64,000 nt of DNA. Source: Paenibacillus marchantiae (GTDB taxonomy: Bacteria > Bacillota > Bacilli > Paenibacillales > Paenibacillaceae). How positions within the stretch are numbered: position 1 is the stretch's first letter; the number at the start of each line of letters is the position of its first letter. The notes beneath the pieces are model-generated. The model searched no databases and was not told the origin of the DNA. It was given only the letters and a program-made list of their open reading frames with translations. Location: positions 1,364,001-1,428,000 of the forward strand of contig NZ_CP118270.1 in NCBI RefSeq assembly GCF_028771845.1. The letters run 5' to 3'. This document shows positions 53,392-60,998 of the stretch, in pieces. The translations under genes and the position numbers were made by a program.

Positions 53392-54264
53392 ATGAAAGTG
53401 GGCCTGAGTACGTATAGCTTGTTGAACGATCTGAATTCGGGTGAAATGACGGTTCTGGATATCATCGACTGGATTGCCGCAAATGGTGGCGAGCATATGG
53501 AGATGGTTCCGTATGGCTATACCGTGGAGGACAATCCTGATCTCGCCGACGCCATTCGGGAGCGGGCTGCTTCTGCGGGTATTGAGCTGTCCAACTATTC
53601 GATGCCTGCGAATTTCGTGCAGGAGACGGAAGAAGCTTTTGAAGAAGAGATAGCTCGGGTCAAAAGACATGTCGATGTTGTACACCGGATGGGTGTAAAG
53701 CATATGCGTCATGACGTAACGGCGTTTACTTTGCCTAAGGAGAAAATGACCATTGCCTGGTTTGAGGAAAATTTGCCGCTGATGGTGAAGGGAAGCCAGA
53801 TCATTGCTGATTATGCTGCACAGTTTGGCATTACAACAACCATTGAGAATCATGGCTTCAGTGTGCAGGCCAGTGATCGTGTGCAGCGTGTGCTTCATGC
53901 CGTAGATCGTCCCAACTTCAAAACGACACTCGATATCGGCAACTTCATGTGCGTGGATGAGAATCCGATTATCGGGGTCATGAAAAATCTGCCGTACGCT
54001 TCTCTGGTCCACTTCAAGGACTTTTATTTCCGCCCTTATGATGAGCATCCGGGTGAAGGGGAATGGTTCACAACCGCTTACGGCAACTTCCTGCGCGGTG
54101 CCATTGTTGGGCAAGGGGATATTCCAATTCGCAAAATTGTGAGGCTGATCAAAGACTCCGGTTATGATGGTAACATTACGATTGAGTTTGAGGGCATGGA
54201 GGAATGCAAATCTGCTTCCAAAATCGCCATGAGCAACCTGCGCCGCTTCTGGGAAGAGGCTTAG
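53392..54264 (+). CDS. Sugar phosphate isomerase/epimerase (TIM barrel), copy 2
   Basis: 290 residues, ATG after AGGGAGCTGAGCAG. Close paralogue of the gene at 36604: shared MKVGLSTYSL start, IENHGFSVQASDRV, FKTTLDIGNFMCVDENP, LVHFKDFYFRP and FEGMEECKSASKIAM-NLRRFWEE end. Metal-binding residues are conserved in both, so neither looks dead. It closes the GH3-GH38-epimerase operon, followed by a terminator. Confidence 0.86.
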   Translation: MKVGLSTYSLLNDLNSGEMTVLDIIDWIAANGGEHMEMVPYGYTVEDNPDLADAIRERAASAGIELSNYSMPANFVQETEEAFEEEIARVKRHVDVVHRMGVKHMRHDVTAFTLPKEKMTIAWFEENLPLMVKGSQIIADYAAQFGITTTIENHGFSVQASDRVQRVLHAVDRPNFKTTLDIGNFMCVDENPIIGVMKNLPYASLVHFKDFYFRPYDEHPGEGEWFTTAYGNFLRGAIVGQGDIPIRKIVRLIKDSGYDGNITIEFEGMEECKSASKIAMSNLRRFWEEA

Positions 54265-54290
54265 GGCAATCATTTAGTTTTACATTGTGG

Positions 54291-54317
54291 GGCCACTTTA
54301 AAGAAGTGGCTCTTTTT
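54291..54317 (+). terminator. Terminator of the glycan operon
   Basis: GCCACTT/AAGTGGC stem with TAAAG loop and TCTTTTT. Confidence 0.85.
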
Positions 54318-54411
54318 GCACTTCTTATGTTGGAAAATATACTCGTCTTTGTGTTAAATAAGTCATTATTCAGGGATGCCCAGTCCCGTGATTATGATAA
54401 AGTATAATAAA

Positions 54412-54425
54412 GCGAAGCGCTTTCA
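54412..54425 (+). promoter_or_regulatory. cre-like site upstream of F5/8-type protein
   Basis: Read on the minus strand TGAAAGCGCTTCGC matches 12 of 14 positions of the cre consensus, with a perfect AAGCGCTT core. It lies 54 bp before the gene at 54479. Confidence 0.45.
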
Positions 54426-54478
54426 TATTTTCTAATCAAGATAATTATAAATAATATTAATAGAAATGGAGAATGTAG

Positions 54479-55270
54479 ATGACGAACTTATCGCTCGAAA
54501 TTCAAAATGCGGACGGTGTGGTGCTCGAAACGCGGACGGACAGTGAACAAGTAAATCTTGTGTACAGACAGGCTTATGGATCAGGGGACAGCATCGTTCT
54601 AAGAAGCTCTGATGTAAACGTATATCTGATCATCCAGCTGGAGGATTCCATGAACCCGGCTTTCGTTTATTTTACAGGTGAGGAGTATCGTTATGCCATT
54701 CCTTTTGACGAGAAACGAGTGTCCTATTCACCAAAGTCATTTAAGGGTGACAAGCATGTTCTACATGCTCGGTTGGCTACACGTGAAGAGATTGAGGCAT
54801 ATAAAAATGTAGCGCTGAATCCTTATGATCAGCATGGAAACGAAAGCTGTTTTCCCCATGCCTCCGCCAACGTGGAAACCCGTGGAGAGTCCGTATTTGC
54901 AGCACGTAACGCCATTAATGGCAACAGCGCCAATGATTCACATGGCGAGTGGCCTTACGAATCTTGGGGGATCAACCAGCGGGATGATGCTGCCATTACA
55001 GTCAACTTTGGACGTACGGTGTCTATCGACAAAGTAGTCCTGACCTTGCGTGCAGATTTTCCCCACGATAATTTCTGGGAGCGGGTTACTCTTACCTTTT
55101 CCGATGGCAGCTCCGAGCAGGCCAGTTTGATCCAAACTCATAAACCACAAACGATCGCAATTCAGTCGAAGGACGTGGAATGGGTAACGTTAAGCGAACT
55201 GATCAATTCGTCAGATCCCTCTCCATTCCCGGCATTAAGTCAGTTCGAGGTGTTTGGTCGCGAAGCCTAA
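54479..55270 (+). CDS. Putative carbohydrate-binding protein with F5/8-type C-terminal domain
   Basis: 263 residues, ATG after GGAGAATGTAG. The first ~110 residues form a small beta-rich domain; from ~110 to the end the pattern VALNPYDQHGNESCFPHASAN, NAINGNSANDSHGEWPYESWG, ITVNFGRTVSIDKVVLTLRAD matches a galactose-binding/F5/8-type jelly roll. No signal peptide and no catalytic motif. It may bind glycans in the cytoplasm or accompany a hydrolase. Its cre-like site links it to sugar catabolism. Exact function unknown. Confidence 0.7.
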   Translation: MTNLSLEIQNADGVVLETRTDSEQVNLVYRQAYGSGDSIVLRSSDVNVYLIIQLEDSMNPAFVYFTGEEYRYAIPFDEKRVSYSPKSFKGDKHVLHARLATREEIEAYKNVALNPYDQHGNESCFPHASANVETRGESVFAARNAINGNSANDSHGEWPYESWGINQRDDAAITVNFGRTVSIDKVVLTLRADFPHDNFWERVTLTFSDGSSEQASLIQTHKPQTIAIQSKDVEWVTLSELINSSDPSPFPALSQFEVFGREA

Positions 55271-55388
55271 ATTCATTAACATTAATTGGTTCTCGATAAG
55301 GATTAAGTTACGATCATCACAAGTATGGTATAATAGATCTATTCAGCCTGGAAAATGACTGGCTATGGATAGGGGAGATCACTGATCT

Positions 55389-55616
55389 ATGCAGGTATTC
55401 GAGGACTGGAACCAGAAAGTGAAAAAAACGTTTAATGCTACGAATCCCGAGGTTGTATTGACGGTATCTGAAGCAGGGAGTTTGCTCGGTCTGACCAAAG
55501 ATCAGATGAAACTTTATGTAGACAAGAATAAACTAACTAAGGTCCCGATCATGAGAAGTGTTCACCGATACCTCTTGTTGAAAAGTGAAATAGATAGCAT
55601 CGTAAAAACGCGCTAA
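55389..55616 (+). CDS. Small excisionase/MerR-like helix-turn-helix protein
   Basis: 75 residues, ATG after GGGGAGATC. The segment VLTVSEAGSLLGLTKDQMKLYVDKNKL followed (after a break) by KVPIMRSVHRYLLLKSEID is the pattern of a helix-turn-helix with a wing, as in excisionase-type DNA-binding proteins. No mobile element is nearby, so it is probably a small chromosomal regulator. Target unknown. It is 79 bp upstream of a membrane protein gene and may be co-transcribed with it. Confidence 0.65.
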   Translation: MQVFEDWNQKVKKTFNATNPEVVLTVSEAGSLLGLTKDQMKLYVDKNKLTKVPIMRSVHRYLLLKSEIDSIVKTR

Positions 55617-55695
55617 CCTCATAGGATCGACCGCAGCCATTTTACCGACAGGATTCGGGAGAGTGGTTTTTTTTTGGAGATAGGAGGAACAGACC

Positions 55696-56256
55696 ATGCT
55701 GAGCAAACTCTCGAGAGGGCTATACCATTGGGTGAATTGGAAATGGGTGGTGGCTTCAGTTGTTATTTTTGCATGCTTTATTGCATTCATTCTTCCCTGG
55801 CAGGCGGCGAAGTCGGAAGAAGTAACAGGAAGTGGAGAATCACCGGATACATCCTTCCTGTATTCGGCAAATGATCTCTACCAGATGGCTGAACAATATG
55901 GCGAAGAAGGGCGTAGCGCTTATATCCAGGCACGTTTTACATTTGATCTCGTCTGGCCGATCGTTTATCTGTTCCTGTTGTTGGTTTTGTTGTCTATTCT
56001 GTATCGAGTGATTCCGCCAGAGAATCGCTGGCGAAGGCTTAATTTGCTTCCAGTTGGAGGATGGGCCTTAGATATGCTTGAAAATGCAGGTGCCTCCTTG
56101 ACGATGTATCGTTATCCTGTACATACTCCCGTGGTAGCAGAATTGACTCCGATTTTTACTCTGCTGAAATGGTGTCTCATCTCTGCCAGTTTTGCTGCGC
56201 TGGTACCGGGTATTATCCTAACAATCTTTCATTTCGCTCGCACAAACCGGGGATAA
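55696..56256 (+). CDS. Conserved hypothetical membrane protein, four spans
   Basis: 186 residues, ATG after TAGGAGGAACAGACC. Hydrophobic segments near 16-34, 90-110, 155-175 and a shorter one around 120-135; the loop between the first two is polar and probably extracellular. Motifs such as FTFDLVWPIVYLFLL and GWALDMLENAG recur in Bacillus and Paenibacillus hypothetical proteins as I remember them. No function can be given. Confidence 0.75.
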   Translation: MLSKLSRGLYHWVNWKWVVASVVIFACFIAFILPWQAAKSEEVTGSGESPDTSFLYSANDLYQMAEQYGEEGRSAYIQARFTFDLVWPIVYLFLLLVLLSILYRVIPPENRWRRLNLLPVGGWALDMLENAGASLTMYRYPVHTPVVAELTPIFTLLKWCLISASFAALVPGIILTIFHFARTNRG

Positions 56257-56475
56257 AATAAGGAATACAGGACAATCCTACCACTGGATGATTTTTGTGC
56301 CCCAGTACTGCTGGAAGTGGAATGATAGTGGTCAGAGCTCCTTTGGAGAGGGGAATTTGTTCTTAGAGGAGCCTGTGGAAATACCTTCTTGTCAATGGAC
56401 AACCTATTCGTATATACTCTTGTCGCAAGTGGCAGGAATGGTTCAATTACATGATATCAAGGAGATGAAGCACGA

Positions 56476-56907
56476 ATGGCGATTAGCTTGAATGTGTATC
56501 TTGTAACGGATGGTAACGGACGTGAAGCAGTAGAATTTTACAAAAAGGCATTTGGAGCGGAAGTGCTGGCTCTCCAGACATTTGGCGATGGTCCTTCCAA
56601 CCCAGACCACCCCGTACCTCCCGAAGCGAAAGACCGCATCATGCATGCTTCTTTGCAGATTGGCAGTTCTGTACTGATGTTATCCGATACATTCCCTGGC
56701 ATGCCTTATATTGTGGGTAATCATGTGAATGTTACGGTGAACACGGATACTGCGGATGAAGCCAAAGCAATTTTCAACCAGTTGCAAGACGGTGGTGAAG
56801 TGAAAATGCCGATCCAGGAAACATTTTGGAGTCCAGCCTACGGCATGGTTATCGATAAATTTGGCGTTCAGTTCCAGATCAGCTGTACAGCAGCCAACCA
56901 TCAGTAA
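56476..56907 (+). CDS. VOC-family protein (PhnB/glyoxalase-like)
   Basis: 143 residues, ATG 11 bp after AAGGAG. The pattern YLVTDGNGREAVEFYKKAFGAEVL, DRIMHASLQIGSSVLMLSD and VIDKFGVQFQIS is that of PhnB-like members of the vicinal-oxygen-chelate superfamily. Many of these have lost classical metal ligands and have unknown activity. A single gene with its own terminator. Not a glyoxalase I by sequence. Confidence 0.88.
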   Translation: MAISLNVYLVTDGNGREAVEFYKKAFGAEVLALQTFGDGPSNPDHPVPPEAKDRIMHASLQIGSSVLMLSDTFPGMPYIVGNHVNVTVNTDTADEAKAIFNQLQDGGEVKMPIQETFWSPAYGMVIDKFGVQFQISCTAANHQ

Positions 56908-56946
56908 AATGTAAGTTAGTGTCTCTGACATAAAAGATAAAACTAC

Positions 56947-56987
56947 AAAACCTCCAGGACATGAGTAACGTGTCTGGAGGTTTTTTT
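56947..56987 (+). terminator. Terminator after VOC gene
   Basis: AACCTCCAG/CTGGAGGTT stem extended by GACA/TGTC, with T7. Confidence 0.93.
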
Positions 56988-57028
56988 GTGACTCCTGCAA
57001 GGAGTGTGTATACTTGCTAATCTAAAAA

Positions 57029-57907
57029 TTAGACTTCTTTCTGAATCTTGGAAGGATTATTGATTTTGTAGGGAACAGGGTTCTTGGTCAGCTTTTTCTT
57101 GATAATCTTTGCTTCAAAAGTAAGCACATCGCCAACCTCAAGCTCCTGCTTCTTGATCGTGGCACTGTGGCTGGACCAGGCTTCGCCAACGTCAATAACT
57201 TCGGGCTCGGTGATCGTAAGAGCTTCATAGATAATGACTTCATCATCATTGTCGGAGAAATGGTTCGGCACGGTCGTAAATTCCTTCACAACAGCGGACA
57301 TTTTCACTTTACCCTCCGGCAATTCAATCTTAAGCGATTTAGCTTTACCTGCGGTTTTTGCCTTTGGTTTAGCAGCACTGCTTGTTGCGTTAGCGGGTCC
57401 AACATACTCTTCCACCAGACCATCAGGGTCGCCTTTTAGCTCGGAGGAGGTATCATCGTTATCCGTGTCCACATCCAGTTCGGAATCAAAGTCACTCATA
57501 CCGGATGGAATCTTATCCGAATAGGAAGCAGTAACAGGATCTTGTGCAGCATCAGAGCTAGGGAGCTCTTCTAAGTTGGTTGTAGCGACTGGTTCATTAG
57601 ATTTGTCCTTTGCCGTACCCGCTCCAACCGGACTTTTTACATTATAGCTGGACGCCTGCATTTCTTTCAGATAAGACGGATGAATGCAGTGTTTCTGATC
57701 ATTGTCCAATTGAATGACTGCTGCCATATGATCGACAAAGCCAATGATGGTGCAAGGCATATTCAGCCCATTCCCTTTATAATAGAACGTTTTGACCTTC
57801 GTTGCTTTTTCCGAAAGCAAGCCCCATTCCTGGCACTTCTCAATCAACTCGTCCTCGTTCTCCAAAGCGGTATAATACTGCGGTTCGATCATAAAAGCAT
57901 ATGCCAT
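57029..57907 (-). CDS. Conserved hypothetical protein with acidic linker
   Basis: 292 residues from ATG 57907 (GGCGG about 10 bp upstream); an upstream start at 57928 is less likely. The N-terminal ~90 residues look folded (FYYKGNGLNMPCTIIGFVDH). Residues ~95-180 are low-complexity, rich in Asp, Glu, Ser and Thr, then Ala/Lys. The C-terminal ~110 residues are again beta-rich (LEVGDVLTFEAKIIKKKL). No membrane span or catalytic motif. I do not recognise the family. Confidence 0.7.
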   Translation of the reverse strand: MAYAFMIEPQYYTALENEDELIEKCQEWGLLSEKATKVKTFYYKGNGLNMPCTIIGFVDHMAAVIQLDNDQKHCIHPSYLKEMQASSYNVKSPVGAGTAKDKSNEPVATTNLEELPSSDAAQDPVTASYSDKIPSGMSDFDSELDVDTDNDDTSSELKGDPDGLVEEYVGPANATSSAAKPKAKTAGKAKSLKIELPEGKVKMSAVVKEFTTVPNHFSDNDDEVIIYEALTITEPEVIDVGEAWSSHSATIKKQELEVGDVLTFEAKIIKKKLTKNPVPYKINNPSKIQKEV

Positions 57908-58002
57908 AACGAATTTCCGCCTTTCCAATCATATCTTCATGTTCATCGTTGCCAAATTACACTCAGTGTATCACAAAAGTGGACTCTTCGATGAGGAATA
58001 TA

Positions 58003-58022
58003 AAAGCGCCTGCGTAGGCGCC
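58003..58022 (-). terminator. Possible minus-strand terminator below ncRNA locus
   Basis: On the minus strand GCGCCT/AGGCGC with loop ACGC, followed by TTTTATATT. It would stop transcription coming from the structured-RNA region toward the 57029 gene. Confidence 0.45.
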
Positions 58023-58024
58023 TA

Positions 58025-58033
58025 TGGTATAAT
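58025..58033 (+). promoter_or_regulatory. Extended -10 promoter of the ncRNA candidate
   Basis: TGGTATAAT, a perfect extended -10, lies 6-8 bp before the putative 5' end of the structured RNA. No good -35 is seen, as is allowed for extended -10 promoters. Confidence 0.5.
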
Positions 58034-58038
58034 TTTGG

Positions 58039-58180
58039 TAGACAACGGGTGGGCATTACCGTAATGAAGTCATAAACAAAAACCCACCGTTAAACAGGTT
58101 GACCGCCTGCGGTGGGATTTGCTCTGCATCTGAACAGACGTGCGCCGTGAGAGGATTTCACCTCTCCATATTGTCTATTC
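58039..58180 (+). ncRNA. Candidate structured ncRNA, possibly 6S-like
   Basis: TAGACAA (58039-58045) pairs with TTGTCTA (58171-58177), closing the whole ~140-nt region. Inside, GGGTGGG (58047-58053) can pair with CCCACC (58083-58088), while CCCACCG (58083-58089) can instead pair with CGGTGGG (58110-58116): two exclusive folds. GAGAGG/CCTCTC forms a hairpin at 58149-58166. End-to-end pairing right after a strong -10 is what 6S RNA genes look like, but I cannot confirm the family. The other strand also carries signals: TTGCCT-17-TAACAT and a CCCACCG/CGGTGGG-T5 terminator, so strand is uncertain. No protein gene fits the 370-bp gap 57908-58277. Confidence 0.45.
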
Positions 58181-58277
58181 TTATGTTATCATAGCCATTT
58201 TATACAGGCAAATGAGTGACTGTTCCTACATTAAAATTAATATTTTTTTATGAATATCTTCAAGGAGGATGATCTCC

Positions 58278-58817
58278 ATGGACAAAAAAGTGAATCCTCA
58301 AACTCTTTGGCTTGGGGTGGGTATTGCCATTGGAACGAGTATTGGCGTGGCAACAAACCAGATCGCTCTGGGGGTTGCCTTTGGTGTGACAATGGGCGTC
58401 GTGGTTGGATCTGTCGTTAGCAAACGTGCAGGCTCGGGGCTGGATGATATGCTGAGTGAACATGTCAAGGAATTGTATAAGCAGGAGGAATGGGAAGAGG
58501 TACTTGAGCGGTCGCAGGATCATCCGGTGCTGCTTCTGAAACACAGTACGACTTGTCCAGTCAGTGCGAGAGCATACAGGGAGTTTATGGCCTTTGTGGG
58601 CTCGAATGCATCAGATCCCGGGCAGAAGATGGAGTACCGGATCGTCAAAGTCATCGAAAGCCGCTCGCTTTCCCGCCGCATTGCGGAAGATACCGAGGTT
58701 CACCATGAATCGCCGCAAGTCCTGCTGCTGGACGGCGGCCAAGTTATTCAACATACGTCACACGGGAAAATTACCCGGAAGAGACTGCTGCAATGGGCCC
58801 AGAATCCGTTTGGATAA
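58278..58817 (+). CDS. Membrane-anchored YtxJ-like (monothiol bacilliredoxin-type) protein
   Basis: 179 residues; ATG 58278 lies 9 bp after AAGGAGG (the ATG at 58269 overlaps it). Residues ~11-47 are a glycine-rich hydrophobic segment (WLGVGIAIGTSIGVATNQIA and on), probably a membrane hairpin. Residues ~65-175 are a thioredoxin-fold YtxJ domain with the single Cys93 in KHSTTCPVSARAY and later HESPQVLLLDGG. YtxJ proteins are linked to bacillithiol redox buffering. The added membrane part is unusual for this short family. Confidence 0.85.
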   Translation: MDKKVNPQTLWLGVGIAIGTSIGVATNQIALGVAFGVTMGVVVGSVVSKRAGSGLDDMLSEHVKELYKQEEWEEVLERSQDHPVLLLKHSTTCPVSARAYREFMAFVGSNASDPGQKMEYRIVKVIESRSLSRRIAEDTEVHHESPQVLLLDGGQVIQHTSHGKITRKRLLQWAQNPFG

Positions 58818-58836
58818 AGCGCACCCAACATACATA

Positions 58837-58881
58837 GACCCGCTTCCTTCAGCTAATCGCTGAGTGGAACGGGTCTTTTTT
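58837..58881 (+). terminator. Terminator after YtxJ-like gene
   Basis: GACCCG/CGGGTC outer stem and TTCAGC/CGCTGA inner stem, followed by T6. Confidence 0.85.
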
Positions 58882-58884
58882 ACG

Positions 58885-58929
58885 CTTTTTTTACACCCTG
58901 GAGGGTATTTCTTTACCCCCTTTTTACAG
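58885..58929 (+). promoter_or_regulatory. KdpE-like triple box upstream of kdp operon
   Basis: CTTTTTTTACACCC at 58885-58898 closely resembles the KdpE operator of Escherichia coli as I remember it. Related blocks TTTACCCCC (58912-58920) and TTTTTACAGC (58920-58929) follow; the TTAC cores are 22 and 11 bp apart, on the same helix face. A c-di-AMP (ydaO) riboswitch is not visible in this short leader. Confidence 0.55.
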
Positions 58930-58993
58930 CGTTTCGTATTACGATTTCATATGTAGAAGGTTGCAAGAACGGTAGAGAGAGGGAGGGGAGCAC

Positions 58994-59080
58994 ATGGTGA
59001 ATGATGCCACGATAATTGGGCTGGTCGTGCTGTTGTTTGTGGTGTTCTGGGGCTTTGTGAAATTTTGTGAGAAAGCATGA
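58994..59080 (+). CDS. 28-residue single-span membrane peptide upstream of kdpF
   Basis: ATG 58994 follows GGGAGGGGAG at 5-6 bp. The peptide is one hydrophobic helix (IIGLVVLLFVVFWGFVKFC) with a short basic end. It is the first ORF of the kdp transcript, 30 bp before kdpF. It resembles KdpF in size but lacks the RPEKF ending, so it is a second, distinct small subunit candidate. Function unknown. Confidence 0.6.
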   Translation: MVNDATIIGLVVLLFVVFWGFVKFCEKA

Positions 59081-59110
59081 ATGCATAGGGCATGAAAGGG
59101 GAGAAGCCGT

Positions 59111-59188
59111 ATGATCGTCATCGGCATGATTGTGCTCGCACTGGTGGTCTATCTTGGTTACGTGCTAGTGAGGCCGGAGAAGTTCTGA
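59111..59188 (+). CDS. kdpF: KdpF, small stabilising subunit of K+ ATPase
   Basis: 25 residues, ATG after AAAGGGGAGAAGCC. One hydrophobic helix ending in LVRPEKF, the typical KdpF C-terminus. KdpF is a lipid-like stabiliser of the KdpFABC complex in the membrane. It stands 63 bp before kdpA. Confidence 0.85.
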   Translation: MIVIGMIVLALVVYLGYVLVRPEKF

Positions 59189-59251
59189 TGGTCGCTTGGG
59201 GCACGAAACCAGAAGCACTCGGATCGTCGATTTTAGGGAGGATATGCGGAT

Positions 59252-60931
59252 ATGAGTAGCGGTTTATTACAAGTGGCGGTGACGCTGCTGATCATCATAC
59301 TACTGGTGAAGCCAGTAGGGAGTTATCTGGTGAAGGTGTTTGACGGCAAACGAACAGGACTGGATCGGATATTTGGCGGGCCTGAGCGATTGCTGTATCG
59401 ATTGATGGGGGTGAAGGAGAACGAGTCGATGGGTTGGAAAAAGTACCTGTCAGCCGTGCTCATTTCGAACTTCGTCATGCTTTTATTAATGTTTCTGGTG
59501 CTGCGGCTGCAAAAGTATTTGCCGCTCAACCCGGATGGCATTGGTAATATGCCTGCGGCACAGGCCTTTAATACAGCTGCATCGTTCATGACCAACACGA
59601 ACTGGCAGTCTTACACGGGCGAGAACGCCCTGTCGTATCTGTCACAGATGCTGGCCGTGACGTTTCCAATGTTCACCTCAGCCGCGACCGGCTTCGCGGT
59701 CGCTATTGCCTTCATTCGCGGCCTGGTGGGCCGACGGGATGAACTGGGGAACTTCTACGTCGACGTGGTACGGTCGATTACGAGAATCTTTTTGCCGCTG
59801 AGCTTCATTGTGGCGTTGTTCCTCGTATTCCAGGGTGTGCCGCAGACACTGGCGGGAGCGGTGAACGCAACCACACTGGACGGGGCACAGCAGACGATTA
59901 GCCGCGGGCTGGTCGCTTCGCTGGAGTCGATCAAACACTTGGGTACCAATGGTGGAGGCTGGTTCGGAACCAACGCAGCGCATCCATTTGAGAACCCAAC
60001 GGCGTTATCGAATCTGGTGCATATCGTCTGCATGATGCTGCTTCCTACTGCGCTGGTTTACGCCTTCGGCATCATGGTGAACAACCGGAAGCAGGGCTGG
60101 ACGCTGTTTGCGGCTATGAGTTTACTTTTCCTCGTGATGCTGACCACGGTATTTGTTTCGGAATATCGCGGTGTGCCAGCGCTGGATGCGGTGGGAATCC
60201 AAGGTAATATGGAAGGCAAGGAAGTCAGGTTTGGGGTATCCGAATCGGCGCTGTTCACAGCGGTGACTACAGCAGCCACAACCGGGTCGGTGAACAATAT
60301 GCATGAGTCGCTTACCCCGCTTGGTGGCATGGTTGCACTGGCCGAGATGATGCTCAACAACGTATTCGGCGGTAAAGGGGTAGGTTTGCTCAACGGATTG
60401 CTCTATGTGATTCTGGCTGTGTTTATCTGTGGGCTGATGGTTGGGCGGACCCCTGAATTTCTTGGCAAAAAAATTGAGGGTAAGGAAGTGAAGCTCGCGT
60501 CTATCGCGCTGCTTGTTCATCCTTTGATTATTCTGGCTCCGACCGCGCTGGCGCTTATGCGTCCTGAGTCTGTCGCTTCAATTTCGAATTCAGGCATGCA
60601 TGGTCTGACCGAAGTGTTATATGCCTTTGCATCCGGAGCTGCCAATAATGGATCGGCGTTTGCCGGACTGAATGCCAATACAGACTTTTACAACATCGCC
60701 ATTGGTGTGGTAATGCTGCTTGGAAGATACATTTCCATGATCGCGATGCTCGCCATTGCCGGATCACTGGCCACCAAACGGGTTGTTCCCGTAACAACGG
60801 GTACATTGCGTACGCACACGCCTCTTTTTGCAGGTATTCTGGTGATGATGATTGTGGTAGTTGGGGCGTTGACGTTCTTCCCATCACTGGCGCTTGGACC
60901 GATTGCAGAACATTTGGCGATGATTCGATGA
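59252..60931 (+). CDS. kdpA: KdpA, potassium-binding subunit of K+-transporting ATPase
   Basis: 559 residues, ATG after GGGAGGATATGCGG. About ten to twelve spans; the selectivity-filter regions are visible, e.g. FNTAASFMTNTNWQSY, GTNGGGWFGTNAAHPFENP and a later TTGSVNNMHESLTPLGG, and ASGAANNGSAFAGL. KdpA carries the K+ pathway of the high-affinity uptake pump. It is followed by kdpB after 67 bp. Confidence 0.97.
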   Translation: MSSGLLQVAVTLLIIILLVKPVGSYLVKVFDGKRTGLDRIFGGPERLLYRLMGVKENESMGWKKYLSAVLISNFVMLLLMFLVLRLQKYLPLNPDGIGNMPAAQAFNTAASFMTNTNWQSYTGENALSYLSQMLAVTFPMFTSAATGFAVAIAFIRGLVGRRDELGNFYVDVVRSITRIFLPLSFIVALFLVFQGVPQTLAGAVNATTLDGAQQTISRGLVASLESIKHLGTNGGGWFGTNAAHPFENPTALSNLVHIVCMMLLPTALVYAFGIMVNNRKQGWTLFAAMSLLFLVMLTTVFVSEYRGVPALDAVGIQGNMEGKEVRFGVSESALFTAVTTAATTGSVNNMHESLTPLGGMVALAEMMLNNVFGGKGVGLLNGLLYVILAVFICGLMVGRTPEFLGKKIEGKEVKLASIALLVHPLIILAPTALALMRPESVASISNSGMHGLTEVLYAFASGAANNGSAFAGLNANTDFYNIAIGVVMLLGRYISMIAMLAIAGSLATKRVVPVTTGTLRTHTPLFAGILVMMIVVVGALTFFPSLALGPIAEHLAMIR

Positions 60932-60998
60932 TGAACGGTACAGTGATCGGATATGGGAATAGGAGCAAGGACGTAAAGTGCGGAGGTGGATTATCACA

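Noticed and set aside
53005..54273. Long minus-strand open frame (~420 codons)
   Set aside because: It is antisense to the two epimerase genes, has no ribosome binding site, and its translation is Cys/His/Ile-rich without family features; the plus-strand genes are unmistakable.
56288..56491. 67-codon frame before the VOC gene
   Set aside because: No ribosome binding site, overlaps the VOC gene start, and composition is not protein-like.
58039..58180. Small GTG-started protein on the minus strand of the ncRNA locus
   Set aside because: The 24-codon frame has no properly spaced ribosome binding site and is better explained as part of a structured RNA.
58882..58993. c-di-AMP (ydaO) riboswitch in front of kdp
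   Set aside because: The leader is only ~110 bp and lacks the conserved ydaO core; KdpE-like boxes explain it better.
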